From contig JBILGU010000010.1 of the NCBI GenBank assembly GCA_044350805.1, positions 1 to 64,000 of the forward strand: a stretch of 64,000 nucleotides of DNA, given 5' to 3'. The position numbers and the translations under genes were made by a program. Every line of letters begins with the position of its first letter. Within the stretch, counting starts at the first letter, position 1. This document shows positions 27,282-35,868 of the stretch, piece after piece. The DNA comes from UBA6136 sp044350805. GTDB lineage: Bacteria > Pseudomonadota > Gammaproteobacteria > Methylococcales > Methylococcaceae. The notes beneath the pieces are model-generated. The model saw only the letters and a program-made list of their open reading frames with translations, did no database searches and was not told the DNA's origin.

Positions 27282-27863
27282 TCAGATCGGGGGGTTGAGC
27301 CAGAATGTCTCTCTGGCGTTTCTCGAGCGCTCGGCCAATTCTCGCTCAGTCAGCGCCGCAGGAACGCTCTCCTTGGGGAGTTGATAACCGATTGCAGCAA
27401 CAGCCAACAACTCCCAATCTTCCGGCAAGGCCAAGGCTTTTCTGAGCTGCTCCGGGTTGAATCCCCCCATCTGATGGACCATCAGTCCTTGAGCGGTCGC
27501 TTCGATCGATAGGGCCATCATGGCCGCGCCTGTGTCGTAGGCAGCCCAGCGATTGGGCTTTCCCTCTGCAAAATGGGTTTTAGCCGCAACAACCAAGAGT
27601 ATGGGCGCCTGGCTGGCCCATGTTTGATTCGATGGTGCCAAGCTGTCGATGACAGAGCGCCATGACGGATCCTGCTCGCGGAGGACTGCCGTGAAGCGCC
27701 AAGGTTGGGCATTCATGCTGGAGGGAGCCCAACGAGCTGCCTCGGCCAGTGCGCTCAGCTTTATATTTTCGACAGCGCGATCAGGGTCAAAGGCCCTGCC
27801 GCTCCAGCGATTCTGGAGCAGGGGATGGATATCCGTTTCGGTGGGGGCGGGTTTTGCAATCAT
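27282..27863 (-). CDS. Nitroreductase family protein
   Basis: An FMN-dependent oxidoreductase of 193 residues. RWSGRAFD near the N terminus (FMN phosphate binding), EAARWAPSSMNAQPWRF, DTGAAMMALSIEATAQGLMVHQMGGF and the C-terminal VAAIGYQLP are typical of the family. It normally acts as a homodimer with NAD(P)H. It starts three bases after the stop of the Kdo hydroxylase gene and is likely co-transcribed, but no functional link to lipid A is evident. Confidence 0.9.
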   Translation of the reverse strand: MIAKPAPTETDIHPLLQNRWSGRAFDPDRAVENIKLSALAEAARWAPSSMNAQPWRFTAVLREQDPSWRSVIDSLAPSNQTWASQAPILLVVAAKTHFAEGKPNRWAAYDTGAAMMALSIEATAQGLMVHQMGGFNPEQLRKALALPEDWELLAVAAIGYQLPKESVPAALTERELAERSRNARETFWLNPPI

Positions 27864-27866
27864 GGG

Positions 27867-28754
27867 TTATTGGGTGAGCAAGGAGCGACCGGTGAGCTGC
27901 TCGAGGATGCGAAGTGGACCTTTGGCGGGATCCTTCAAGTGCTCAGGTTTGAGGTAGAAGGTTTGCTCCAGCATAAACTGCCCGGACATCACTGCATGCA
28001 GGACTTGATCTGAAAAGACCACCCATGTTGCCCCGGGAGGAATATCGAGGGTCAATTGAGGGGCGTTTTTCTGATAGTCAAGATCATGCTTTCCCAAATC
28101 GTGGAGTTGGCCCATCAGGTGGTCGTAGGGTGATCTTTTTGATTTGGTGAGACCCAGCGCATCCATGGCCCATGCTTGTCCTGGCCACAGGGCTTTTGTG
28201 CTGGGGATGAAGCGGGCTGCATAGTCTTTGAAGGGCTCTCCCACACGCCAGGTCCTTGGAAGACCATTCGGATTGATATTGGTAAACACCCGAAGGAGTC
28301 TCAGTCCACCGGTCGGGTTGGAGGGAAACGAGTCAACGTGAAGACGGGTGTCATCCTTTCTCCAGCTGGTCACTCGGGTCTCGACATGAGCGGGCCGATA
28401 GGAAGTGAATCCTTTTCGAAGATGCCCGCGGTAGCTTGGAAAGAGGGTCTCAACCAGACCCTCTGCCTGATTGCTGAAACGAGCCACCAAAGCCTTCAAG
28501 GCCTCGATATCCGATTCGCTCCCCATAGCTCCCTGAAGTGGCACCTCGGGACCCCGGTAACTGATGTTTTTCGATTTGCCATCTGACCAGGCCGGATCTA
28601 GAAAGCGTGTTTCAGCCTCGATCAGCTTGAAGCTGAGGTGCGGGAAGTAGAGAACATGGCCGGCTTCCAGGGTCGATTCAAGCCCGCGATCGGGCGTTAG
28701 GTGGTCATTACCCCATGAATCACGCGGGAATTCGGAGATGACATCAGCCAGCAT
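27867..28754 (-). CDS. kdoO: Kdo hydroxylase (Fe(II)/2-oxoglutarate oxygenase)
   Basis: Hydroxylates C3 of the outer Kdo sugar of the lipopolysaccharide inner core to give Ko, as known for KdoO of Burkholderia and Yersinia. The start at ATG 28754, after a strong GGGAGGAA site, gives 295 residues; an upstream ATG at 28802 has no support. The family pattern is clear: VLYFPHLSF, RPAHVETRVTSWRKDDTRLH followed by the iron-binding HxD in HVDSFPSNPT (His139, Asp141), LRVFTNINP, and FSDQVLHAVMSG with the distal His. Gene symbol is by family resemblance. Confidence 0.88.
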   Translation of the reverse strand: MLADVISEFPRDSWGNDHLTPDRGLESTLEAGHVLYFPHLSFKLIEAETRFLDPAWSDGKSKNISYRGPEVPLQGAMGSESDIEALKALVARFSNQAEGLVETLFPSYRGHLRKGFTSYRPAHVETRVTSWRKDDTRLHVDSFPSNPTGGLRLLRVFTNINPNGLPRTWRVGEPFKDYAARFIPSTKALWPGQAWAMDALGLTKSKRSPYDHLMGQLHDLGKHDLDYQKNAPQLTLDIPPGATWVVFSDQVLHAVMSGQFMLEQTFYLKPEHLKDPAKGPLRILEQLTGRSLLTQ

Positions 28755-28849
28755 TTTTTTCCTCCCAGACGCTTTCAGGGCACACGACGTCTCATGACCC
28801 AATTAAGCAGTCATTGTAGACCAACTCAGGGAGGGGCTTTTAAATCGGG

Positions 28850-29050
28850 TCAGGGATTCCCGATCAAAGAGGTGTAAAGACTCATGGCGCTCAGCCGTGT
28901 CGCCTCGCAATCGAAACTCCCTCCACGCTCGATACATTCTTTGAGCGATTGCGCAGCTTGCGTGGAGAAAACGGGGTGACGGCTGTGAATGTCCCGACGG
29001 TAGCAGTCGAGCATTTCTCTGGTCATGGTTGGATTCTGTCCGTAGATCAT
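28850..29050 (-). CDS. Small ORF of unknown function upstream of kdoO
   Basis: A 66-codon frame starting MIYGQNPTMTREMLDC; ATG at 29065 is an alternative. It contains two cysteines in KECIERGGSFDCEATR and looks helical, without a signal peptide. It lies on the same strand as kdoO, 95 bases upstream, in a stretch otherwise without genes. No family is recognised. Coding status is uncertain: codon use is similar to neighbours but the ribosome-binding site is poor. Confidence 0.35.
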   Translation of the reverse strand: MIYGQNPTMTREMLDCYRRDIHSRHPVFSTQAAQSLKECIERGGSFDCEATRLSAMSLYTSLIGNP

Positions 29051-29202
29051 AAAGGGTACCCCCAAACCTTCTGGGTGTCTGTCAAAGCCAGAACATATCG
29101 GACCGACTCTGTTGTGGCATCAGTTAGAATTCAAGAGACATTTAAAGTTCCGGAAGTCAAAAGCTCTCGGAAACGGCCCTTCCGTTTTATTTCGGTGAAC
29201 TC

Positions 29203-29817
29203 ATGCAGATCAAGTTGTTGAGTGGCGTTCTTTTTATCGCTCTGATGGGGTGTCAGTCTTCCGGACCGGTTCGTGTTTCCGTCCCGTTTGAGGAGGGCAA
29301 GGCGCGGGCCCTTTTGAAGCCTGGAGCCAATCGGGTGACGGGTCGCATCATGGTGGCTTTGGCGAGCGGGACCCTTGTTACCTGCGCCAATAGTACGGTG
29401 AGCCTGGTGCCAGCAACCGATTATGCGAAGGAATGGGCACGAAGGTTTTACGAATTGGATACGGGGAAATACGGCAGCATCGATACCGCGTTTCGGATGG
29501 ATGCCCGCGAGTCACAGATCACCTTTCAGGGGGCCGAGGCATTCTATGCCGCAACACGGACTGCGCAATGCGATGAGGATGGTGACTTCTCTTTCCTGAA
29601 TGTTGCCGATGGTGAGTTCTTTTTAGTGGCCCGCACCCGTTGGCTTGGCAAAGACCACGATTACTTTGACTTTATGTACGGCGTCAATGATGCGCAGGAA
29701 GAGGATGGATCCGTCATGCAAAGGATCCGCGTCAAAGGCGGGGAAGCGGTCGATCTCAACTGGGCTCCACCCAAGCCAACGATGCTGGGTGGCCAGGGTT
29801 TGCCGGGATCACGCTAA
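29203..29817 (+). CDS. Putative lipoprotein of unknown function
   Basis: A 204-residue exported protein with a short lipoprotein signal (MQIKLLSGVLFIALMGC). The mature part is predicted to be mainly beta structure: GANRVTGRIMVALASGTLVTC, then an internal charged region and CDEDGDFSFLNVADGEFFLVART, which resembles a carboxypeptidase-regulatory-like/transthyretin beta-sandwich with two cysteines positioned to form a disulfide. The 3' tail (APPKPTMLGGQGLPGS) is flexible. It stands alone; a hairpin follows at 29826. The fold assignment is inference. Confidence 0.75.
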   Translation: MQIKLLSGVLFIALMGCQSSGPVRVSVPFEEGKARALLKPGANRVTGRIMVALASGTLVTCANSTVSLVPATDYAKEWARRFYELDTGKYGSIDTAFRMDARESQITFQGAEAFYAATRTAQCDEDGDFSFLNVADGEFFLVARTRWLGKDHDYFDFMYGVNDAQEEDGSVMQRIRVKGGEAVDLNWAPPKPTMLGGQGLPGSR

Positions 29818-29825
29818 TGAGGTGC

Positions 29826-29856
29826 CTTGAGAGTGCTATGGATTAGCACCCTCAAG
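29826..29856. terminator. Hairpin between convergent genes at 29.8 kb
   Basis: CTTGAGAGTGCTA pairs with TAGCACCCTCAAG around a five-base loop, with one internal mismatch (12 of 13 pairs). It lies nine bases after the lipoprotein stop and seven before the stop of the convergent zinc-motif gene, so it could serve both. No T-run follows on either strand. Confidence 0.55.
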
Positions 29857-29863
29857 CCTCTGC

Positions 29864-30319
29864 TTAGATCGCAGTTGAATAAGTCTCACTGGCGGAACTT
29901 CTGGATTCAGCAGAGAATCGGGGTCCCGCTTTTTCAATGTGTCGAATCAGCTCCGATCGCCCGATGCCCAGTATTTTTGCTATTGCAGGAAGGGTCCATG
30001 AGGGTGCGCCATCCACGATGCTGAACTGATCGGCTGGAGGAAGGCAGCCTTGACTGATCAGGGTAAAAATTTGCTGGATATCGGGCGAAATGGGCTGTAG
30101 TTCAAAGTCCGAGATCCTCGGGGGCTTTTCTTGTCTCATGCAACCACAACTGGTTGAGGATCCGTTACGGAGGGTGATGGCTGAAACCAGCTTTTCGTTC
30201 CCGCATCCACACTGGCAGAGGTAGCGCATGTCGCTGCCAACACGTTGCGCCTCGCCAATGATGACCCAGTGCCCATAGCGATGACCCACCTGAATCTTGT
30301 GTGCTGATTTTCTTTCCAT
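29864..30319 (-). CDS. Zinc-motif protein with C-terminal helix-turn-helix (phage-type)
   Basis: A 151-residue orphan. Residues about 10-60 carry the four-cysteine motif YLCQCGCGNEKLVSAITLR then STSCGC, a pattern I associate with the N-terminal zinc-like part of phage HNH/AP2-type DNA-binding proteins. Residues about 105-135 (WTLPAIAKILGIGRSELIRH) look like a helix-turn-helix. No nuclease HNH residues are seen. A GAGG ribosome-binding site precedes ATG 30319. It may be a domesticated phage or mobile-element protein; a regulatory or DNA-binding role is inference. Confidence 0.6.
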   Translation of the reverse strand: MERKSAHKIQVGHRYGHWVIIGEAQRVGSDMRYLCQCGCGNEKLVSAITLRNGSSTSCGCMRQEKPPRISDFELQPISPDIQQIFTLISQGCLPPADQFSIVDGAPSWTLPAIAKILGIGRSELIRHIEKAGPRFSAESRSSASETYSTAI

Positions 30320-30460
30320 TTCAAACCTCGTCCCCAGAAAATTGAAGCCCGCTGAACCACCGGCTCGCCTGTAAAGATCAAAGCAAAAAACGGGCCACTA
30401 AGTCATTGTTTCGATGGGGAACAAGTGATTTATGGCGTGCATTCTGCAAAATGGAGGTAA

Positions 30461-30908
30461 ATGAAGGTTCCTCGCTCGGTGGTCGAAATTCTTAAAGAGG
30501 CGCCCCTTTTTTTCGTGGCCAGCAGCGAGCCTTTGTGGGAATGCGTTATTTCACACAGCGCCTGCGCCATATCCTCCAAGTCGAGGGGCATTCTTTAGAA
30601 ACGGTTTCCGATCTCACGGGCGGGTCCGTCCCCATCAGGTGTTGATCAATCCTGCTCAGGGGGGTGATTGCGGGGGGCGTCAAAAAACGGCACGATTTCT
30701 GCTTAATTACTGGCGAGTGCTTTTCCAGCTCATGCTCTCTCTTTGGGCCTGGATTTCGATGGGAAACTCAACGGTTTCTCGCAGTCGTGTCCAGGCTTTC
30801 TTTTTTGCAACACCTCCCTTCGTTTTGCCAGCGCCTTTCGCCCCGAAAAAAAGGGGGAGGTCGAACGTTTTGCAGGACAGTTATTTAGAGAATTGGAATC
30901 TCTTTTAA
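30461..30908 (+). pseudogene. Decayed or non-coding stretch with ORF fragments in several frames
   Basis: Within the 716-base gap 30320-31035 I find short protein-like pieces in different frames: a 45-codon frame at 30461-30598 (MKVPRSVVEILKEAPLFF, after GGAGG), a second frame from 30541 (MRYFTQRLRHILQVEGHSLE, ending near 30648), and a third ending at about 30921 (EKKGEVERFAGQLFRELESL). They are separated by stops or shifts near seven-base T and A runs. The helical, charged composition suggests a frameshifted gene remnant, but I recognise no family. Assembly errors in homopolymers could also explain it. Confidence 0.3.
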
Positions 30909-31035
30909 GGACCACAGATTGAGCGACGTGAACCAGGCATGGTGATCCCGATCAAAAGGTTAGAATGAGAGGTTTACCACGTAGACTCGGCATTTGGGTT
31001 GCCAGGCTGTGCGTAGCATTTGTGTCGGAGAGACG

Positions 31036-32037
31036 ATGACCGAATCATGTTGTGGGGATTCTTCCGAAAACACGCAAGGTCCAGAGATTGATCTCAAGAT
31101 TCGTCTGGATCGGGATGGGAAATTTCTCGGGATCCATCTCAATGGCCGGGACATCGATGTTTCACCTGAAATATCGTGTGGTGAATCGCCGGCGGCGCTT
31201 TCTACCTCGGAATCCTCCCTCCCGCCTGATGAAGCCAGACATTCCCTGTTTCGTCTCATTCGAAATGCTGCAGTCGCCCTCTTTCTGATTATCCTCGGAC
31301 AGTTTCTCCTGGCGCGTTGGTCGGGACCATCGCATGCCGATTTGGCACAAAGTTATGGATTGTGGATTTTTTATCTGGATGTCAGCGTGGTGGCACTGGT
31401 CTCGACGCTGAGTTATCTCCGCTCCTACAGCTACGCGAATGCAGGCCACGCTGTTGGCATGTTGATCGGAATGACGATAGGAATGCAGGTTGGAACCATG
31501 GTGGGCGGGGTCCTTGGCGCCACCAACGGATTTTTTATGGGGTCCATGGTTGGTATGGTTCTCGGGGCCCTTTACGGTGTCCTGACAGCGTGGTGCTGTG
31601 GATCCATGGCGGTGCTTCATGGCCTCATGGGCGGTGTGATGGGGGGGCCCATGGGGGCGATGGTTGTCGTGATGATGCTCCCGGACAATGTTCTTATCTT
31701 TATGCCCTTTTTCACGGGTATCAATGTCTTGATCCTGATGTGCTTTACCTACATTTTCTATCGAGAATGTGTCTGTGCAGGGCGTTGTCCAAGACGAAAA
31801 CCGATCGGGTTGCCGGCTCTTCTCCTTGCAACGGTTTTGACGACGACCGGATTGGCCGCATTGATGCTCTTTGGTCCGCGGGGACCCATGGCCATGGAGG
31901 CCCCGGCACAGAGCGTTTCCGATCCCACAGTTGAGGGGGCAGGGAATCCATTTGATGCGGTGGAGACCCCAAATGGGGTCAGTCGGCGGGTTCCCGAAAT
32001 GGGCTGTGGTGCGATGATGAGGCGCGAAAAAAAATAA
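31036..32037 (+). CDS. Glycine-zipper, methionine-rich membrane protein of unknown function
   Basis: A 333-residue membrane protein from ATG 31036 (after GGAGAG; an upstream in-frame ATG at 30994 is less likely). The N-terminal 70 residues are soluble with a Cys pair (ESCCGD). A membrane region follows (about 75-270) with helices rich in Gly and Met: GMLIGMTIGMQVGTMVGG and later MGGVMGGPMGAMVVVMM, forming several GxxxG zippers, and a CCG motif. A cysteine cluster (RECVCAGRCPRR) sits between helices. The Cys/Met richness could mean metal binding, but there is no recognised family or neighbour to support it. Confidence 0.75.
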   Translation: MTESCCGDSSENTQGPEIDLKIRLDRDGKFLGIHLNGRDIDVSPEISCGESPAALSTSESSLPPDEARHSLFRLIRNAAVALFLIILGQFLLARWSGPSHADLAQSYGLWIFYLDVSVVALVSTLSYLRSYSYANAGHAVGMLIGMTIGMQVGTMVGGVLGATNGFFMGSMVGMVLGALYGVLTAWCCGSMAVLHGLMGGVMGGPMGAMVVVMMLPDNVLIFMPFFTGINVLILMCFTYIFYRECVCAGRCPRRKPIGLPALLLATVLTTTGLAALMLFGPRGPMAMEAPAQSVSDPTVEGAGNPFDAVETPNGVSRRVPEMGCGAMMRREKK

Positions 32038-32075
32038 TTTGACGATGGTATAACGTTGCTTCCAAGGGCCAAACG

Positions 32076-32891
32076 CTACTTACCCGAAAGATTGGGATCC
32101 AACGAAAAAAGATTATTGAGGACGGATTCGTATGCTTCGCTGGGGACACTGACCTCCCCTCTCAGAGGATTATCGACAGAGGCGGTCAAGAAGATCATGA
32201 GTCCAGTGAAAGTTCCGTAAATCAATGTCACGGTGATATGGGTTGATCGTCGGGTGGTATGAAATAGATACATGAGAGGCATATTCAGTAAAGAGCCTCC
32301 AATGATCACCATCCAAAAAACCCCCGGAATTCCGGTGCTCACTTCCGCAAGACGCACGCGACGCGCTTCAGCGAGACGGTTAAATGCTGTGAGCGTCTCC
32401 CTGTAGAGACTTTCGTCGGTTCCAGCAATGGTTTTGTATCTTGCTAGCTCCAGGTGAAGGTCTGTGAGAACTTGCCCGCCCCCCCCCCCATGGACAAGAC
32501 CTTTCTTTTGATCGGGCCATTCTTCATTGATGACCACCTCAAGGTAATGGCGAAGATGGTTTTGCATCATGGTTTTGGCTGGAGGCCGAAGTGCGCTGAT
32601 GTCCCGATAAAGTGAGGCTACGGAAGCAGCCTCCTTTGAGACAATCTCGTCCACAGCATCAAAGTTCTCCCATGTGGCTACGGCGACGAGACCCAAAAGT
32701 AGACCGTACAAAACGCCAACGCCCGAGAAAACTGCGCCAGTCATCTCGTTCATTTCAGCATGAACATCAAAGGTCCTGTAGATCCAGCTGCGGAAAGCAA
32801 AGAGTCCGAGCAGTGATAGGGCGATATAAATCCCCGTGATGCCAAGGCCCAGCTGCCAGGTTGGAAGATCGTATATCCAGTAAATGTTCAT
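32076..32891 (-). CDS. DUF4239 (bestrophin-like) membrane protein with G-tract
   Basis: A 271-residue membrane protein: two N-terminal helices (about 12-32 and 52-75), a long soluble helical middle, and two C-terminal helices (about 185-245). The features match DUF4239, a family sometimes called bestrophin-like (GAVFSGVGVLYGLLLGLVAVATWENF; later RARE charged helix; SVDNPLRGEVSV at the end). Function of the family is unknown. Five glycines at about residues 135-139 are encoded by a run of eleven G on the coding strand followed by CGGG. It follows psd on the same strand, 74 bases away. Confidence 0.85.
   Translation of the reverse strand: MNIYWIYDLPTWQLGLGITGIYIALSLLGLFAFRSWIYRTFDVHAEMNEMTGAVFSGVGVLYGLLLGLVAVATWENFDAVDEIVSKEAASVASLYRDISALRPPAKTMMQNHLRHYLEVVINEEWPDQKKGLVHGGGGGQVLTDLHLELARYKTIAGTDESLYRETLTAFNRLAEARRVRLAEVSTGIPGVFWMVIIGGSLLNMPLMYLFHTTRRSTHITVTLIYGTFTGLMIFLTASVDNPLRGEVSVPSEAYESVLNNLFSLDPNLSGK
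32479..32489. repeat. Eleven-base C/G homopolymer inside the DUF4239 gene
   Basis: Eleven consecutive C on the plus strand (G in the coding direction) lie mid-gene and encode part of a Gly5 stretch. As written the frame is intact. Gain or loss of one or two bases would truncate the protein about half-way, making this a candidate slipped-strand switch, or alternatively a place for sequencing error. Confidence 0.9.
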
Positions 32892-32965
32892 CGTGATGGG
32901 GCCGTTGCTGATCTGGGGGGCAGGAGCAAAGTCATGACCTTAAACAAGTCTGATGAGGAGCAATC

Positions 32966-33832
32966 TTAGGGGGTGTCGCTGATGTGTCCTATCGCGCTGC
33001 CCATTCTCACCGAAGATCCCGAGGTAATGTTTTCGTCGAAGGTCGCCCTGGGGTTGCCGAAGAGGACGACGATGGTCGACCCCATGTTAAATCGCCCCAT
33101 CTCGGCCCCTTTTTCAAGCACGATGTTTGCTGGGTCGTAGCGCACGGCGAACACGTCTTTTCTCGTTGGTGGCGTAACAACCCCGTGCCACACGGTCTCG
33201 ATGCTGGCGACGAAAATGGCCCCGACCAGAATCAAAGCCATAGGACCGACCTCGGTATCGAAAATAGCGACGACACGTTCGTTTCTCGCAAAAAGTCCGG
33301 GTACATTTCGCGTCGTTGTATCGTTGACACTGAAGAGTCTTCCAGGGACATGAATCATTTCCCGCAAGGTCCCAGTCAACGGCATATGAAGTCGGTGATA
33401 GTCCCGGGGGGAGAGATAAACCGTGGCAAAACTGCCTCCCAGAAAGGGCGCTGCCCGTTCTGTACTTCCGCCTAATAGCGCCTCGACCGTGTAGTCGAAG
33501 CCTTTTGCCTGAATGATGCTCCCGTTCACAATCGGTCCCTTTTGGCTCAGGAAACCGTCAGCCGGTGAGGCAATCGAGTTGGCTGGCGATGCAATCGGTC
33601 GAGCCTCTGGCTTGAGCGGTCGGGTGAAAAACGCATTAAAGGAGGGATAGGCCCTAGGATCACTCTCTTGAGCCTCGGACAGATCAATCTGGTATGCCGA
33701 TGAAATCTTCCGAATCATGAGATTCTTGATGATGGGATTTTCACAGTACGTGAACTTGCCCATCAGTCTCGACAGCCAATGGTGCGGAAGTGCGTATTGT
33801 CCGAGAACAAAAGCTTTTTCAGTCAGTGACAT
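32966..33832 (-). CDS. psd: Phosphatidylserine decarboxylase proenzyme
   Basis: Makes phosphatidylethanolamine from phosphatidylserine. The 288-residue proenzyme cleaves itself to form a pyruvoyl group; the site is visible as FNMGSTIVVLFG (the GST serine) near residue 253, with MGST replacing the common LGST. Other motifs are PRDYHRLHMPLTG (charge-relay His), FFTRPLKPEARPI and SPADGFLSQ. It follows the DUF2062 gene by 30 bases in the same direction. Confidence 0.96.
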   Translation of the reverse strand: MSLTEKAFVLGQYALPHHWLSRLMGKFTYCENPIIKNLMIRKISSAYQIDLSEAQESDPRAYPSFNAFFTRPLKPEARPIASPANSIASPADGFLSQKGPIVNGSIIQAKGFDYTVEALLGGSTERAAPFLGGSFATVYLSPRDYHRLHMPLTGTLREMIHVPGRLFSVNDTTTRNVPGLFARNERVVAIFDTEVGPMALILVGAIFVASIETVWHGVVTPPTRKDVFAVRYDPANIVLEKGAEMGRFNMGSTIVVLFGNPRATFDENITSGSSVRMGSAIGHISDTP

Positions 33833-33862
33833 AAGGTTGGATGTTTTAGACGATGGTGTCGG

Positions 33863-34477
33863 TTAGTTCTTCTTCGAGCGCTTGGGGTGGTTCAGGGCAA
33901 TCGTGTGATGCTCCATATAGCGCTTGAAGCTGGCATAGGACTGGCGGCACATTTCCGCCGAGTTGAAAGGCAGGCTTCTCAAGCGGCGAACAGTGACGGA
34001 CTCCCGAACATTTCGGATCCAAAGCCACTGCACCGCAAAGTACCCGATCAGTGCGCCCAGATGCATGAGGATCAGGCAGCCAACCAGCAACGGGGCGCCC
34101 AGTGTCATCGCCCTTTCGATGCTAAAGAACTCCGAAAACTGTTCAAAGCTGAAGGTCGCTGAGCCCAGAGCAATGGCACCCACTTCATAGGCAAAGTAAT
34201 ACATTGGGAGCCAGGTCAGCGGGTTGGTAATCCAGACCAATGCCACCGCGATCGGCAGGTTGGCGCCAAAATAGATCGCGCCAACCGCTGCCAGAACCTG
34301 TTGCCAAGGCAGGGGGGGCGTGTACATCGCCCAAAGACCGACGGCAAAAGCGCGGGAAACCGAGTGTCGATTGAGATACCAGAGGTTTGGCGAGTAAATT
34401 CTCTCGCCCAAAAAACGGAGTGACTTGATTTCCCGGATCTTTGCGGGGTCCGGGAGGTAACGCCTGAAGATCTTCAT
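33863..34477 (-). CDS. DUF2062 domain membrane protein
   Basis: A 204-residue inner-membrane protein with the DUF2062 pattern: SVSRAFAVGLWAMYTPPLPW, GANLPIAVALVWITNPLTW, and a C-terminal hydrophobic pair (about 115-165). Basic N- and C-terminal tails are cytoplasmic. The family function is unknown, though it is often found near lipid or envelope genes; here it precedes psd by 30 bases, suggesting co-transcription. ATG 34477 is the only sensible start. Confidence 0.88.
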   Translation of the reverse strand: MKIFRRYLPDPAKIREIKSLRFLGERIYSPNLWYLNRHSVSRAFAVGLWAMYTPPLPWQQVLAAVGAIYFGANLPIAVALVWITNPLTWLPMYYFAYEVGAIALGSATFSFEQFSEFFSIERAMTLGAPLLVGCLILMHLGALIGYFAVQWLWIRNVRESVTVRRLRSLPFNSAEMCRQSYASFKRYMEHHTIALNHPKRSKKN

Positions 34478-34572
34478 ATTTTTCTCGTTATTGCTTAAGC
34501 GTCACGCAGCCGAAGCGGCCATTCTACGAATTCGCTATAAAAAGCGATACAGGACAATATTCCAACTCGGTT

Positions 34573-35868
34573 TCAGTGTTGACCCCAACGATCAAAGGCG
34601 CGTGGGTCGATCTGATGAATGGCCAGCAAGGCCATTATCCAGAGCACGGTGAAGTATCCACCAAATGCCATAAATCCATAATCTCCTCCCAAGGTTTCGA
34701 CCAATGCCGCAACCAGAAGAGGAGCGGTACTCCCAAAAATGGGGGAGGCAAGATTCACCGACATACTGATCCCGCTATACCGAATGGGCGTTGGAAACAA
34801 TGCCGTGACTGAGGCAAAGGCCGTACTGCAATAGGCCCCAAGGATTAGGCTCAAAACAAAGTAGGCGGAAAGGGTGAAAGCGATATCCCAGTGACCGGAC
34901 AGGGTGATGACCAGGGGCAGGGAGAGGAGGAGAAGCAGTTGCGAGGTCCGCATCAGCACGGACTTGTAGCCGATGCGGTCAGCAATGACACCGCTGGCAA
35001 GGGTTGCAATCAGTGACAGGATGAGTCCAATGGAGGTGACCATCAATGCTCTGGCAGAGGAAAGTCCAAGGCCCGTTACCAGATAGCTGTTGAAATAAAC
35101 AAAGCAAAAGAAAAAGCCACACGTCATGGGCGCCACAATGCCAATGGCGGTCAGCGTGGCCCCCCGATACTTGCCATGAATTTCCCCCAAGGGGTTTTTT
35201 TGCAGGCGATTTTCATTGCGAGCAATTTCAAAAACCATACTTTCAGACATCTTGCGTCGGATCTTAAATCCGAGCCAGGCTGCTCCAATCCCCAAGATGA
35301 AAGGGATGCGCCAGCCCCAGTTTTCGAAGTCCTGCTGATCCAGAAGGAGTGCAAGGCTGCTTGCCATCACGGTGCCCGCCAATAGTCCAAGGCAAGTACT
35401 GGCTTGAATCCAGGCTGACGCCCGTCCGATTTGCGCCCGAGGGGTATGTTCCATGACGAATGTGACGGCTCCCCCCATCTCCCCACCCAGGGCCATCCCT
35501 TGTAAGAGACGAAGAAAAATCAGGAATGCCGTAGCCCAGCCCCCGATTTGCGCATAGTCAGGCAAAAGGCCAATGGCCGCAGTGGGTACCGCCATGCCCA
35601 AAATGGAGAGTGAAAGTGCCCTTTTTCGTCCGTGACGGTCACCAATGGCGCTGAATATCATGGCGCCGAGGGGCCGCATGAAAAAGCTCACACTAAAGAC
35701 GGCAAAAGTGGCCAGAATCTGGTCCCCCTCTGCAAAGAAATGGCGGCTGATCAGTACGGAAAAGTGCCCGTAAAGGGCGAAGTCGTACCACTCTAGAATG
35801 TTGCCGACAATGCCTGCAATGAATGGGCTTTTTGAGTGAGATGCCGGTCGCTGCGTTTCTTGACTCAT
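34573..35868 (-). CDS. MHS-family MFS transporter (ProP/ShiA-like)
   Basis: A metabolite:H+ symporter of 431 residues with twelve predicted helices. Typical are GNILEWYDFALYG near the N terminus, FFMRPLGAMIFSAIGDRHGRK (loop 2-3), LRLLQGMALGGEMGGAV, and KIRRKMSES in the central loop. The MHS group carries proline/betaine, shikimate or dicarboxylates; the substrate here is not predictable. Its ATG overlaps the gpsA stop (ATGA), an unusual addition to the secB-gpsA cluster. Confidence 0.9.
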   Translation of the reverse strand: MSQETQRPASHSKSPFIAGIVGNILEWYDFALYGHFSVLISRHFFAEGDQILATFAVFSVSFFMRPLGAMIFSAIGDRHGRKRALSLSILGMAVPTAAIGLLPDYAQIGGWATAFLIFLRLLQGMALGGEMGGAVTFVMEHTPRAQIGRASAWIQASTCLGLLAGTVMASSLALLLDQQDFENWGWRIPFILGIGAAWLGFKIRRKMSESMVFEIARNENRLQKNPLGEIHGKYRGATLTAIGIVAPMTCGFFFCFVYFNSYLVTGLGLSSARALMVTSIGLILSLIATLASGVIADRIGYKSVLMRTSQLLLLLSLPLVITLSGHWDIAFTLSAYFVLSLILGAYCSTAFASVTALFPTPIRYSGISMSVNLASPIFGSTAPLLVAALVETLGGDYGFMAFGGYFTVLWIMALLAIHQIDPRAFDRWGQH

